Assembly: GCF_965638725.1 (NCBI RefSeq)
Contig: NC_134982.1
Coordinates: 46,361,182 to 46,425,181, forward strand
Reading direction: 5' to 3'
Length of the DNA stretch: 64,000 nucleotides
Origin: Aptenodytes patagonicus
Lineage: Eukaryota; Chordata; Aves; Sphenisciformes; Spheniscidae
Below, in pieces: positions 14,301 through 24,800 of this stretch (positions within the stretch are counted from its first letter, which is position 1; each line of letters opens with the position of its first letter). The position numbers and the translations under genes were made by a program. The notes below the pieces were generated by a model. The model had not been told where the DNA came from and made no database searches. It was given only the letters and a program-made list of their open reading frames with translations.

Positions 14301-14867
14301 GCAGCAGAGGGGCGCGGGCCCTCCTCCCCAGCGGGACCAGCGAGGAGCAGCAGCTCCCCCCCAGTAAACTCAGGAGGGGGAGACCCCTTCAGCCTCCCCG
14401 CAGCCCTTTCCTACCGAGCAAAGCCCAGCCGCAGCGCACAGCTGGCAACCTCCAAGGGTTAACGGCCCTGGCCCTCGGCCGCGACACTGCCCCGGGCGAG
14501 TCCCACCCCCGCCGCCCCCGGCACGGCCCGACGCAGCGGCGCCTCGCCCGCGCACACAGGCTGGGCGGCCCGTCCCCGTCCCGCCCCGCTGTCACCGGCG
14601 GCCCAGGGGGCGGCTGCGCGCCACCTGCCGCGGGGGGGGGGGCGCGGGCGGGAGGGAGAGGGGGCCGGGGGAGGCCCGGCCGCCCGGCCCGTGGCGCAGG
14701 TCTCGCACCCGTGAGGAGGCACGGGCCGCGGGGGCCTGCGGCCGAGCGGGCCGAGCGCTGCCCGCCCGCGGCGGCGCGACACTGACCAGGGTGAGGGCGG
14801 CGCGCGTAGCCTGGATCTTCCGCTTGCTGACGGCACGCACCGTGGCCCTCACCACCGACGAGGCCAT
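8248..14867 (-). CDS. ISCA1: ISCA1, mitochondrial iron-sulfur cluster assembly 1 (4 coding exons)
   Basis: A-type Fe-S carrier of the mitochondrial matrix. With ISCA2 and IBA57 it acts late in assembly to make 4Fe-4S clusters for lipoate synthase, aconitase and respiratory complexes (family knowledge). Coding exons are 14787-14867, 13077-13130, 11245-11350 and 8248-8396. They sum to 390 bp, or 129 aa plus stop, the same length as human ISCA1. The N-terminus (residues 1-27) is basic and Arg/Ser/Thr-rich, as expected of a mitochondrial presequence. The HesB/IscA domain follows. The three cluster-ligand cysteines are present: Cys57 in RGCNG, and Cys121 and Cys123 in the terminal CGCGESFNI. Start: the ATG at 14867 opens MASSVVRATVRAVSKRK, which aligns with the mammalian start. 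An upstream in-frame ATG at 14933 would add 22 GC-rich-encoded residues and is not favoured. Junctions are GT-AG. Intron 3 contains a solo LTR. Confidence 0.97.
10062..10656 (+). mobile_element. Solo LTR in ISCA1 intron 3
   Basis: A 595-bp element beginning TGTGCTGGTTTTGGC and ending ...AAACCGCAACA, the TG...CA ends of a retroviral LTR. It has a TATA box (TATAAA, 10338-10343) followed by a transcribed-looking R/U5 with ATTAAA at 10525-10530. Its first 270 or so bases closely match the U3 of the provirus LTR ending at 60048, and its last 50 match that LTR's 3' end. The middle differs. There is no internal retroviral sequence, so it is a solo LTR left by LTR-LTR recombination. It is antisense to ISCA1. 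No convincing target-site duplication is visible. Confidence 0.85.
11245..11350 (-). CDS. ISCA1: ISCA1 coding exon 3
   Basis: Residues 46-80 plus the first base of Gly81. Contains Cys57 in TRGCNGLSYTLEY, the first Fe-S ligand. The acceptor is TTTTTTTTAG and the donor G|GTGAGT. Confidence 0.97.
13077..13130 (-). CDS. ISCA1: ISCA1 coding exon 2
   Basis: A 54-bp exon encoding TPSAVQKIKQLLKDKPEH (residues 28-45), nearly identical to the mammalian protein. The acceptor is TTTTTCAG and the donor GTAAGT, phase 0. It is too short to show up as a conventional ORF. Confidence 0.96.
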
Positions 14868-15300
14868 CGCCCCCCTCCGCCCCGTCCTCTGCCCTCTGCC
14901 ATGGGCACCGCCGACGTCACGCGGCGACGCCACGGCGCACGGCGCGCTTCCGGCGCCCGCCCCTATTGGGCAGCGGGCTGCGATCGGCAGGCAGCGGCGG
15001 TTCCGCCCCCTTCCCCAGCCCCGGGCGGGCGGGACTGCGCCGTCGCCTGCGGCCGCCGCTGCCGGGCGCTGGCGGGGGAGGGGGGCCGGTCCCCGGCCTG
15101 ACGCCGCGCTCCCGGCCCCGGGCGGGCAGGGCGTCGCACGCAGGAGGGCTGTTCGCGGAGATAAGCGGCAGACGTGGCCAGGGCAGCCGCAGCAGGAGGC
15201 CCTTCCCTTCAGGCCCCGCCGGCTGCGCGGGGAGGCGGCAGGGAAGCAGCTGTCTATGGTAACAGGGAGGCCCGTGGTACATAGTCCCCATCTACGAGAA
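14215..15300. promoter_or_regulatory. ISCA1: CpG island / ISCA1 promoter
   Basis: A dense CpG cluster covering ISCA1 exon 1 and upstream sequence. Upstream of the start codon are a CRE-like GACGTCAC (14913-14920), an ETS motif (CTTCCGG, 14946-14952), GC boxes near 14957-14963 and a CCAAT box on the gene strand (14965-14969). Together these suit a TATA-less housekeeping promoter with a start near 14.90 kb. Long ORFs within the island on both strands are composition artefacts. Confidence 0.85.
14787..14867 (-). CDS. ISCA1: ISCA1 coding exon 1
   Basis: Encodes residues 1-27, the mitochondrial targeting region, ending ...RAALTL. The donor reads CTG|GTCAGT and the phase is 0. The exon lies inside the CpG island. 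Confidence 0.95.
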
Positions 15301-17880
15301 ATACGGGCAAAGAACGTGAACGTGTATTGATGGTCACACAGACAAGCTTTTTAAAACGACTTTGCATAAGGCCGTCCAACAGGAAGCGATGGCACCGCAG
15401 GCAAAACCCATGTGCAGAGTGATCCAGTTCGGACAAATCCCTCAGCGAGGCGTGCAGAACCCGGAGATGGCGGCCAGTACAGTCTGTCACGGGTAACGCA
15501 CGGTGTACGCCTTCTTACCCGCCAGCTTCCTCCCCTTCCCTCCGGGTTTGAGCCCTACAGGGGCTGGGTGAGGGCTAGGTGGTGGTCGGAGCCCAGCTGC
15601 TCTTCTCGACGCCTGCCTGGCGCACGGTTGCCACGGGAAGGTACACATTGGAAGCTGCAGGGAGAACTGCACTGCCATTCCCAAACTGCCTGTGGCAGCC
15701 CGGGGGAGGTATGCTGGGGCCTCTGCTGGGTGCTTGTGAGAAACCCAACAGCCTTGGCCCAGGAGGACTGATCCCATTACTTTAAATGGAATGATGGCTA
15801 TGCCAGAAGGAAAACAAGTACCCATTTTTCATTTCCCCTGACAGCATCCTTAAATATGCTAATTAATACTTTAAACCTGTATTTACCTGTATTTACAAAG
15901 TCCAAGCGCAAGCAACGTGTCCACATCTCATCACCATATCTACTTTGGGTACCCGATTCTGGGCTTAGCAGTTTTTAATTAAAGAGCTTGATAGTGAATG
16001 TGCAGATGTTTTTCTTTTTTTACATAGATAATTATTCTACTACTCTTTAATGAGGCACAGTACTTCTACCTCAAATATAAAGATAGCAAGCTTATAAGAA
16101 AAGTTGTATTTTCTTTAGCTACACCAAATGTGTCTTTCACGCACAATTGGCAGAACTTGGGCACACATCCTCAACTAAAACACACCCACTTAGGGGTAGG
16201 GGGGCTTAAATCCACTATCAGCGTGAAGCTGAAGTCAGTAATATGTATGCTTGGAGGGGGGAAGCTTGTGAATGAATGCAACTAATACCTTCTTCGTCAT
16301 TCAGTCTACCATGCAGGTATAAAGAGCGTTACCTTCTTGTACTTCCTTAGGATGCTTCCAGTCATCACTCTAATTTAGTCACCTGTCTGCTGAATGAATC
16401 TCAGCGTGAAAGACTGAGCATGGGCTAGAAGCAACAGCCTTTTTCTGAGGTGTTCTCCATCTTCGGTACAATTACCAAAAGATAAAAGCAAAAGTCATTA
16501 CTAAAATCTAAATAGTTCAAGTGAATAACAAGAAATATTCTTGATAATTTTATTAATAGAGAAAAAATATTTTCTTTGCTAGCAAGCTCCCATTCTAAGT
16601 AGCTATTTCAGGCCCTAAAAAGTTACTAGCGAAGATAATTTTTGATGCAGCTTCTGCAGTTCTTATAAAAAAAATGTGATAAGGTTTATAAAAGAAATCA
16701 CTGTGTATTAAATACATTTAAAATAAAATTTTTAATGGATGAGAAACCGGTTTTAAATATAGCTATGAAACAAATCTCACCGGAACAACTGGATTAGGGA
16801 GATGGATGTGTGTTGATCTAGAAGTTACATGGCTAACTGAGATTAAATTGCCTGTTTAAGACAGACAGTTAACTGTGCTGCATACCTGAAACAGAATTTT
16901 GTCCTCCTCCTTTTTTCAGCACTGATAACTAACTCCTCATAGCACAAGACATTTCCAACTTTGGAAACAGGGACATCAAAAGCATGTGAAATATGACAAT
17001 AGCACTTTTTTTTAATTAAAAAAGCAGCACAAAAACAGTGCTACCAACTCAGTGTCCCTCTGTATCATTACAGGGACTGAGTATACAGGTGGTTCAGAAG
17101 AGGTCTTTTAAACTTGTAGTTTATTAGTATGTATTATTACATTTTATTAGTATGAATTTAGTTGTAAACTATTATTTTATTACTATTAGTTTTGATACCA
17201 TTTTTTCTAGAAACTTTTTATTAATGCAGTGTGTCCTTTCAGAGTTTTTCTTTGTATGTGGAAAGTTGCTTCCCTTGAGAATATACTCCCATAAGGCAAG
17301 CAGAATCTTGGAGATCAAGAATTGTTATGAAGAACTTAATTTTCTTCAATTTTAATTTTCAATCCGTTTACTAAATTTTACAACAAATTAAGCCAGCAGA
17401 TATGTATGCCTCCTCAACTGTGTTTATTCTGTGTCACATATAATTCTGTAAGTTATGACTGTGCTCTTTAGCTACTCTTTAAGGAAACAAAGGATTTATT
17501 AGTTACTGGTTTAATGCTTGTCATATATAACCCAAGTTTGGGGGTTTTATTTTAGGGCTATGAGATTAGTAACTATATAGAATTTGCAGTTGCATAAGGA
17601 AGGAGCACCTTCAAAGTGAGAAGACTGGTGGATCTGCAGAATGAGTTTTCATTCAGATGTGAGTTTAGAAAACTCACAGTTGAAAACTTCACCGCTAAAC
17701 TACAAAGTATCACAAAATAAACGGGTAAGGGAAAAAATTAAACATGACATTTCTAAAACCAGATAATTCCAATAAGTTATCGTTAATTCTACACTTTAGT
17801 CAGGAATACTGAAAACTACAACCTAAGAAGAAATACAAAAACTTAAGTCTGATTTTTTTATTGTTTTTTTTTTTTTTTTA
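15300..17880. other. Intergenic gap between TUT7 and ISCA1
   Basis: No gene recognised. The left part is the decaying edge of the ISCA1 CpG island; the rest is AT-rich unique sequence. A short tandem CCTGTATTTA duplication sits near 15876-15896. Confidence 0.6.
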
Positions 17881-17881
17881 A

Positions 17882-17887
17882 TTTATT
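17882..17887 (-). promoter_or_regulatory. TUT7: Candidate TUT7 poly(A) signal
   Basis: AATAAA on the minus strand about 930 nt after the TUT7 stop, followed immediately by an A-rich stretch. This would give a 3' UTR of about 0.95 kb, a plausible length for this gene. It rests on position and hexamer only. Confidence 0.45.
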
Positions 17888-18813
17888 TCAAAGTCATAAA
17901 TAACAGTGGTTTCAATTTTACCATGTAACTAATTCTTTCCTGAAAAAGATAAGACAGTACATTACCAGCTCTGGAAGGACTTCAAGTAAAGCTCATGTTC
18001 ATACTACTAATTAAATTCTTGGCTGGTACAAGGATCCTCTTCACATTTTATGAAAATGGACATGTGTTTTCCCCAGTTGCCAAATATAATACCTCTATTA
18101 CTTAAAGCATTTTTTTTTGTATCCCCAAGGCCTTGAAAGAGATTCTTAGCAGCATCAAACAGGACTGACCTGTGTCTTAGTCTTTCTTTCATCTTGTACA
18201 CAAGCACAGCAGCAAATGAACTCCCATAAAAATCACAGGACAGAAAAAAACCCCAAGAAATCTCAATGGCACTGCTTGTCCAGAGATTGTTTTACATATG
18301 TTTACTAATGTCTACATTTTCAGTTCTCTACAGGAAAAAAAAATAATGTAGCAGTCTACAAACATTTCAAACACTTTTACACAAGGATTCAGTAAACAAT
18401 CAACATTAATAAATATCATTTGCTCCTTCAAAAAATCAATTTTTGAAGAAAATATAATGTATTTGGCTTGCACACAATTTTAGTGCATTTTAAAATGGTC
18501 AGGTGGAACAACAAAACCTTGAAAACATTCCATTTTTAATACCTGCCCTTTTCTATATGATTTACCTAGTAAACAAATACAAAACATCATGGCTTTCTAT
18601 TAAAATGCTCAAACAATCTATTTAAGAGCAGGGGTCCGTGTTAAAATCCACAGTTGTTTGCACTAGCAATCTAAAGTAAAACACCCATATTTCATTAAAC
18701 TTAAGTCGAAGGTTGTCTGTGCTGCTGTCCTGTGAATCCAGATGCTTTAGCAGAAGAAAATTTTTTAAATGAATGAAGAGCCTGTATTGCAATTTGACAG
18801 TGCTTAATATCCC
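17883..18813 (-). other. TUT7: TUT7 3' UTR (probable)
   Basis: AT-rich sequence following the stop codon down to the candidate AATAAA. It has several short A/U-rich stretches. The 66-codon minus-strand ORF here has no resemblance to a known family. Confidence 0.5.
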
Positions 18814-18881
18814 TCATGATTCTTGTTGGGTCCTCTTCTGTGAGGCTTTTCCCTGAGTCATGTATTTATTGGAAAGGCTGC
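18814..18881 (-). CDS. TUT7: TUT7 terminal coding exon
   Basis: Completes Gly1479 and encodes residues 1480-1500 and TGA. The reading [21 protein letters not shown] matches the mammalian C-terminus almost residue for residue, which fixes the frame and shows that direct splicing from exon 26 is the conserved form. The acceptor is CCCAATCTTAG. Confidence 0.95.
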
Positions 18882-21800
18882 CTAAGATTGGGAGGAAGAA
18901 AGCATCACACTTTAAGGGTTTAAAAAAAAAAAAAGAAAAAAAGACGTAAAACAACTTAAACAATCAGACAGGATAAAATTACTGTTAAGTCAAACTATAA
19001 TGAAAGCACACACAGATCAACTTCAGATTATTACCTGCTGGAGAAGAGTAGGAAATACTAAAATAAAAAATTTAAAACTAGCATTTTTTTTTTCTCCAAT
19101 TAAACACCTAATGACAAATCACTTTGTGTTTAAAATCCCCAAACTTAGATTTGAAACACTTCGCAGTGAAAACAGAAAATACTGTGTCTTCCCAACAAAA
19201 CTGATAATTTCATTTGAGATACTTAATCACAGTTTAGTTTTCCAAAGTTTGTAAAGACTACTTAGATCCCCCTTCAGGTGCCCCAGAAGACATTTATATA
19301 TTTTATTGAAAAAACCCAAGCTGCTAAAAGGTTTGCAGAGTTTCACTAGAAACTCAAAGTGATTAAAAAAAGCAGTTGCTTTTAAAATCTTCATTGTATC
19401 TGTTAATAAGTGTGTGACATTACCGTTAAGGCAGCTGCATGTGTAACCATCTATCTAACACAAAACATCTCTGATGCAGAGAGTACGTAAAGGCCTTTAT
19501 ATTATCATCTGACTGCTACTTGTAAGTGTAATTTTAACTTCCTTGCATTTTGGCAGACCAAGGGTGTGCTTTCATAGTCTCTCCTAAGTTGATCATGTGG
19601 AATTCTAGACAATTACTCTGAGGAAGCCTCACAAGAAAGCGCTCCACATGTCATCACTGAAGAAACACAGAAACCCATGTGTGCCGAAACAGGAGAGAGG
19701 ACAGAGATTGATAAAAACCCACCATATCCTTCTGCAAAATAAATCTACCAGAGTTAAAGAAAAAATGCACAGAACTGACATGCCTAAGTTTTGCTTCCAA
19801 AACAAAACTGAAAGAAATGCACAGTTTTCCAGTAGAATAATGTGGCTTCACTTCAGAATTATCTAGCAACCTGTACAGACTGCTGCTGTGTTCAGCAAAT
19901 CAGGCAGAGTTCCCATAAGGACCGATGGGGAAAGCAAGTTAAAAAATACATGCTTTTATGCAGAATTGAAATGAAGATACACAAACCTGACTGGGGACTC
20001 AAAAATACTTTTCCTTTTTGTTTCTTTTTTTCTTCATGCACAAGCACTCCCTGTGAACAACATATACACATTGATGAACCAACAAAACTGAATTATGGCA
20101 TTCCACAATAAAAAAAAGGTTCGCCTTGAAAGCATAAGTAAAGCATATTTTTAGTTACTTTATATGGACTTTAGAATATTTAAAAAGGTCTAAGAAAAGG
20201 GACACTTCGTGTTTACCTGATTTAATCTACCAGCATGTTTGGCAGCGCTGGGTAAAGAAGGGGATCCACACAACACTTCTGGTTTTGAACCACCTGAAGA
20301 GATCATAATATAACAAAGATTTGCTAACTTGAAACTAGTTTCCATTTCAGGTATCATAAGATATAAAACTACCAAAATATTTGCAATCTACCTTCATAGT
20401 ACGTAGAAGGTAGGACATTGTTATTTTCTGCAGTTTTATGACACGGAAAGCTGGCACAATGAGATAAGATGCATCTATAGTTAAGCATCTAAGTTAGGAA
20501 TGTACAATAAATTAAGCTCTGTATCCTCCTCCAGAATCAGAGGGAGACAGGGAACTTCAGAGAATGAATGAAGATATGGTGATAAGTGAATTGTCCATAG
20601 TCTCACAAAACGTTTGTAGCACAGGCAAAGAGTGAAGTCTGATCTCTTAGGTCCAGTTGTTCATAGTCCTCTATTCAAGTAGAGAGAACACTTCAGGCAC
20701 TAAGCAAGCAAAAAAAGACAAAGCCCAACCTACAGCAATTCTCTTCAAATTCAAATACAGTAATTCCCAAACACAGATAACAGACAAAAACTCCTCCAGA
20801 ATTCATGATTTTAGGCATATGTACTGTACAGCCTCAGCATGGTTCTCATATGATGAATGTTATAAAATACACCAATGTCACTGACTACAAAACAGTCAGG
20901 CATAGTCCCCTTCGCCTGGGCAAACTCCGTATCATGGCAAATGGAATGGTAGAAAGAAATGCTCAATGAGACAAGGTCACAGAGAAAGAAACGCACAAGT
21001 TGAATTTAGACTTGACATACACCTTCAAAAAGTCAGAAGCTGAATAAAATGTGGCTTCAATTTCTAAACATCTTTTCTGTCCACCCAACACTTCTAGTGG
21101 TCTATTGAACTAAGAACACTTCTAAATACCTTGTAAGTTCTGAATATATTTGCACCATTTTCCTCCCACTTCCAGTACTTTGCTAGCACAGTCTTATGCC
21201 CTCTTCCACCAATTACATCTGATTAAGAAGAGTCTCCTGATCTAAGGCAGACAGAACATTTTTGCTAGTAGAGAAGAGCTAGTTTGAAATTATGTTTATA
21301 CACAGGATTCCTATTTGTTACTTTAAGAGGTCAAGTCATGAGTAATCTGTAGAGCAAATTTTTCCAGCATGAATTTAAATGCTCCTAGGTTTACCTACAG
21401 GGAAACAATAATACTGTGTTCCTGTGGAAGCTAACTAAAAGTACCATTCACTGTCTTAAGGAGTCTCAGTTTTATCTTAGAATTATTTTCCTTTACAACA
21501 CAGACGATGAGAGATCCATCTTATCTGAAGGATGACTTAGATACTGCTAAGCAAGTATTTCATTATTTCGTTCAGGTCTGTCAGTCAGGATCTGGATTTG
21601 GGGGCATTTTTGTAGGTTTTTGTTCGGGTTTTTTTAGGCCAAAGTTGCAGACTGACTCCTTGAAAAATAAGACAGATTGCAGTATCCCTCGGACTGCTGA
21701 GTTGGCAGGAGCATTCTTTATTTTATTTCATTCACAATATTCTATCTGAGCCATTTGTACAACTTTCATAGTGACTTTAGGGTCTTTATGGAATAATTCT

Positions 21801-24800
21801 GGTTTAGGTGATGTGAAGAGCTGTAAGGCTAGCTTTTGTTGCAATTATGATGTACTGAAAGAGAAGCTGTAATTTGAAATGTTAGCAAACTCTTCCATAG
21901 TGAGGACAATGGAAACAATTTCAACGTATTAGACACTCATACCCTTTCTATTACAAGCATCTTACCTGCCAAGAGAAACATGTCAAATCTCTTGGGATAC
22001 AGTGAAGTTCTGAAAGGTAGGTGAGGATGAAGGGAAAACTGACTAACTGTGACTACATTTAAAAAAAAAAAAAAAGATAGCATTTACATGGTGCCATTCA
22101 AAGGAAAAACCTTACCCATTAGTCAACTCTGTTAAAAATACCAAAAAACATACGCTCTGTTTAAACCACTCAGCTTGATCAGTTTCATACCTGCAGCTCC
22201 TTTATACTGTGGGCATTCCTTTTTAATATGACCTTCTCTTCCACAGATAAAACAACGTTTTTCTCTTAAGTCTCTGTCTTCCAGGCGCTTCCACTTCTCT
22301 GCTGATTGCCTGGGAGTCTTTTCTCTTCCAGTTTCCACTATTACCCTTGCTAGTTTCCTCTTTTGAGGTGTACATAGATGCAACTTCCCCTCCTTGATTA
22401 AGCTTTCTTTTTCTGTTGTTTTATTCTGAGTTTCTTTGTCCTCTTTGCTTCTTTTGTCCTTGTTTTCTGTGTACCTCTGGTTTTTGATGTCTTCATAATC
22501 ACGACGCCGTCTTAGTCTGCAGAAGCAGAAAAATGCTGCAGGGTTCATAGGCCTTACATACATACATACACAGAGTAAAAAAACAAAACAAAACCAAGTG
22601 CCGTCTACAGACAATAGATGTATTTCATGTGTTTCTTCAGTAAGTTAAATAAAGTGAATTAATGTACCTGTTGCTTTGACTCGCCTACCAAACAGTGTTA
22701 CACTGATGTAACATATATTTAATAATTTACCTTTACAATTAGATTACAATACAGTCCTAAAGTCTAATAATTACATCTCAAAAAAATATAAACACAACAC
22801 AAAATCTGGGTGCTGGAGTTGCAAAGACAGTGGAAGAAAAGAAACACCGAGCAAAATGCTAACAAAGTATAAAAAAATAGGCCTATAGTTCTATTTTTTT
22901 TCCTTGTACAATTTGATCAGAAATCTCACTTCCTTCCTCCTGAAACTATAAATTCACAGTATCTCTAGAAGTCTCTTCTACTGGGAGAAGCTTCTAACAT
23001 TCTAAGTGACTTCAAGATCTAGCAGTGGGGAAACAGCTATCACTGCTGGACTGGTTTTATCTAACTTCTTTATACATGACCTAGAGAAGGAGATATCAGT
23101 GAAACTTCCAAGTCTGAAGATGATACTAGGCTCCTTTGGTCAGTTAGATGCAGTGCTAATGGCAAGCAACTTGAAGATACCTCACAAAACTGAATGAATG
23201 GGCAAAAGAATGGCAGATGAGCTTCAAGGTGAGCTTTCCTTTTTAAAAAAAAACAAAGGGAAAAAAGGAAGACCTGGGGAACTACAGGCCAGCCAGTCTC
23301 ACCTCTGCCCAGCAAGATCATGGAACAGATCCTCCTAAAAACTGCGCTAAGACACATGGAAGACAGAGAGGTGATTGGTGACAGGCAACATGGCTTCACT
23401 AAGAGCAAATCGTGCCTGACAAATTTGGTGGCCTTCTACAACGGGGTTACAGCATTGGTGGATAAAGGAAGAGCAACTGACGTCATCTACCTGGACTTGT
23501 GCAAAGCATTTGATACCATCCCACACAACATTCTCGTCTCTAAAATGGAGAGACATGGATTTGACACGTGGACCACTCATGGGATAAGGAATTGGCTGGA
23601 TGGTCACACTCAAAAGAGTTGTGGTCAGCAGCTCGATATCTGTGTGGAGACCAGTGACAAGTGGCGTCCCTGAGGGGTCCATATTTGGATCATTATTATT
23701 TAACATCTTTGTTGGGGACATGGACAGTGGGATTGAGTACACTTTCAGCATGTTTGCAGTGGTGTAGTTCATGCTCTGGAGGCAAGGGATGCCATCCAGA
23801 GGGACCTTGAGAGGTTAGAGAGGTGGGCCGGTGTGAACTTCATGAACCTCATGAAGTTCAACAAGGCCAAGTGCAAGGTCCTGCAACTGGGTTGGGGCAA
23901 TCTCAAACATGGATACAGGCTGGGTGATGAGTGGATTGAGAAAAGCCCTGTGGAGAAGGACTTAGGGGTATTGGTGGATGAAAAACTGAATATGAGCTGG
24001 CAGCGTGCACTCACAGCCCAGAAAGCCAATCCTGGGCTGCATGAAAAGAAGTGTGGCCAGCAGGTCGAGGGAGGTGATTCTGCCCCTGTACTCTGCGCTG
24101 GTGAGACCCCACCTGGAGTACTGCGTCCAGCTCTGGATTCCTCAGCACAGAAGAGACAGGGACCTGTTGGATCGGGTCCAGAGGAGGACCACAAAGACGA
24201 TCAGGGGGATGGAACACCCTGGAACAGGCTGAGAGAGTTGGGGTTGTTCAGCCTAGAGAAGAGAAGGCTCTGGGGAGACCTTATAGCAGCTTTCCAGTAC
24301 TTAAAGGGGGCCTACAGGGAAGATGGGGAGGGACTCTTTATCAGGGAGTGTAGTGATAGGATGGATAAAACCCTAAGAACAGGACAAAAGACATCATTTT
24401 GTTGCTACATAAAACCATGGTGTGCCTACATCTGAGTACTGCATGTTGGTCTGGTCTCAGTATTTTAAGAAGGAAGTAGTAGAGTTAGAGAAGGTACAGA
24501 GAAAGGCAGCTAAAATGATGAAGAAAGCAAGTGTTTAAGAAAGAGATACTAAAAGGCCAAGACTCTCCAACCTGGAGAGAAGCTAGACAGTGAACACAAT
24601 CATGGCTTACAAAATCATCAAGGCAGTATCATTACTAACTATATCCCACAAGACTACACCTATAGAATACTTACGAAATTAAAATGAGATTTGCTTTAAA
24701 CAGATGAAAGAAAGTACTACTTTACACATCAGTTAGCATACTTATGGAACTGGTTGCCGTATAATATTGTTAAGGAAAACAGGAGAATCAGGTTCAGAAA

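Noticed and set aside
14791..15330. 179-codon plus-strand ORF at the ISCA1 promoter
   Set aside because: It lies in the CpG island and overlaps ISCA1 exon 1 antisense. Its Ala/Arg/Pro/Gly-rich translation is what GC-rich DNA gives in any frame.
18007..18207. 66-codon minus-strand ORF after the TUT7 stop
   Set aside because: It lies in the probable 3' UTR, has no match to TUT7 C-termini and no splice signal joining it to the gene.
23347..24194. Minus-strand ORFs of 141 codons across the CR1 copy
   Set aside because: They are antisense to the CR1 reverse-transcriptase frame; no protein family is suggested.
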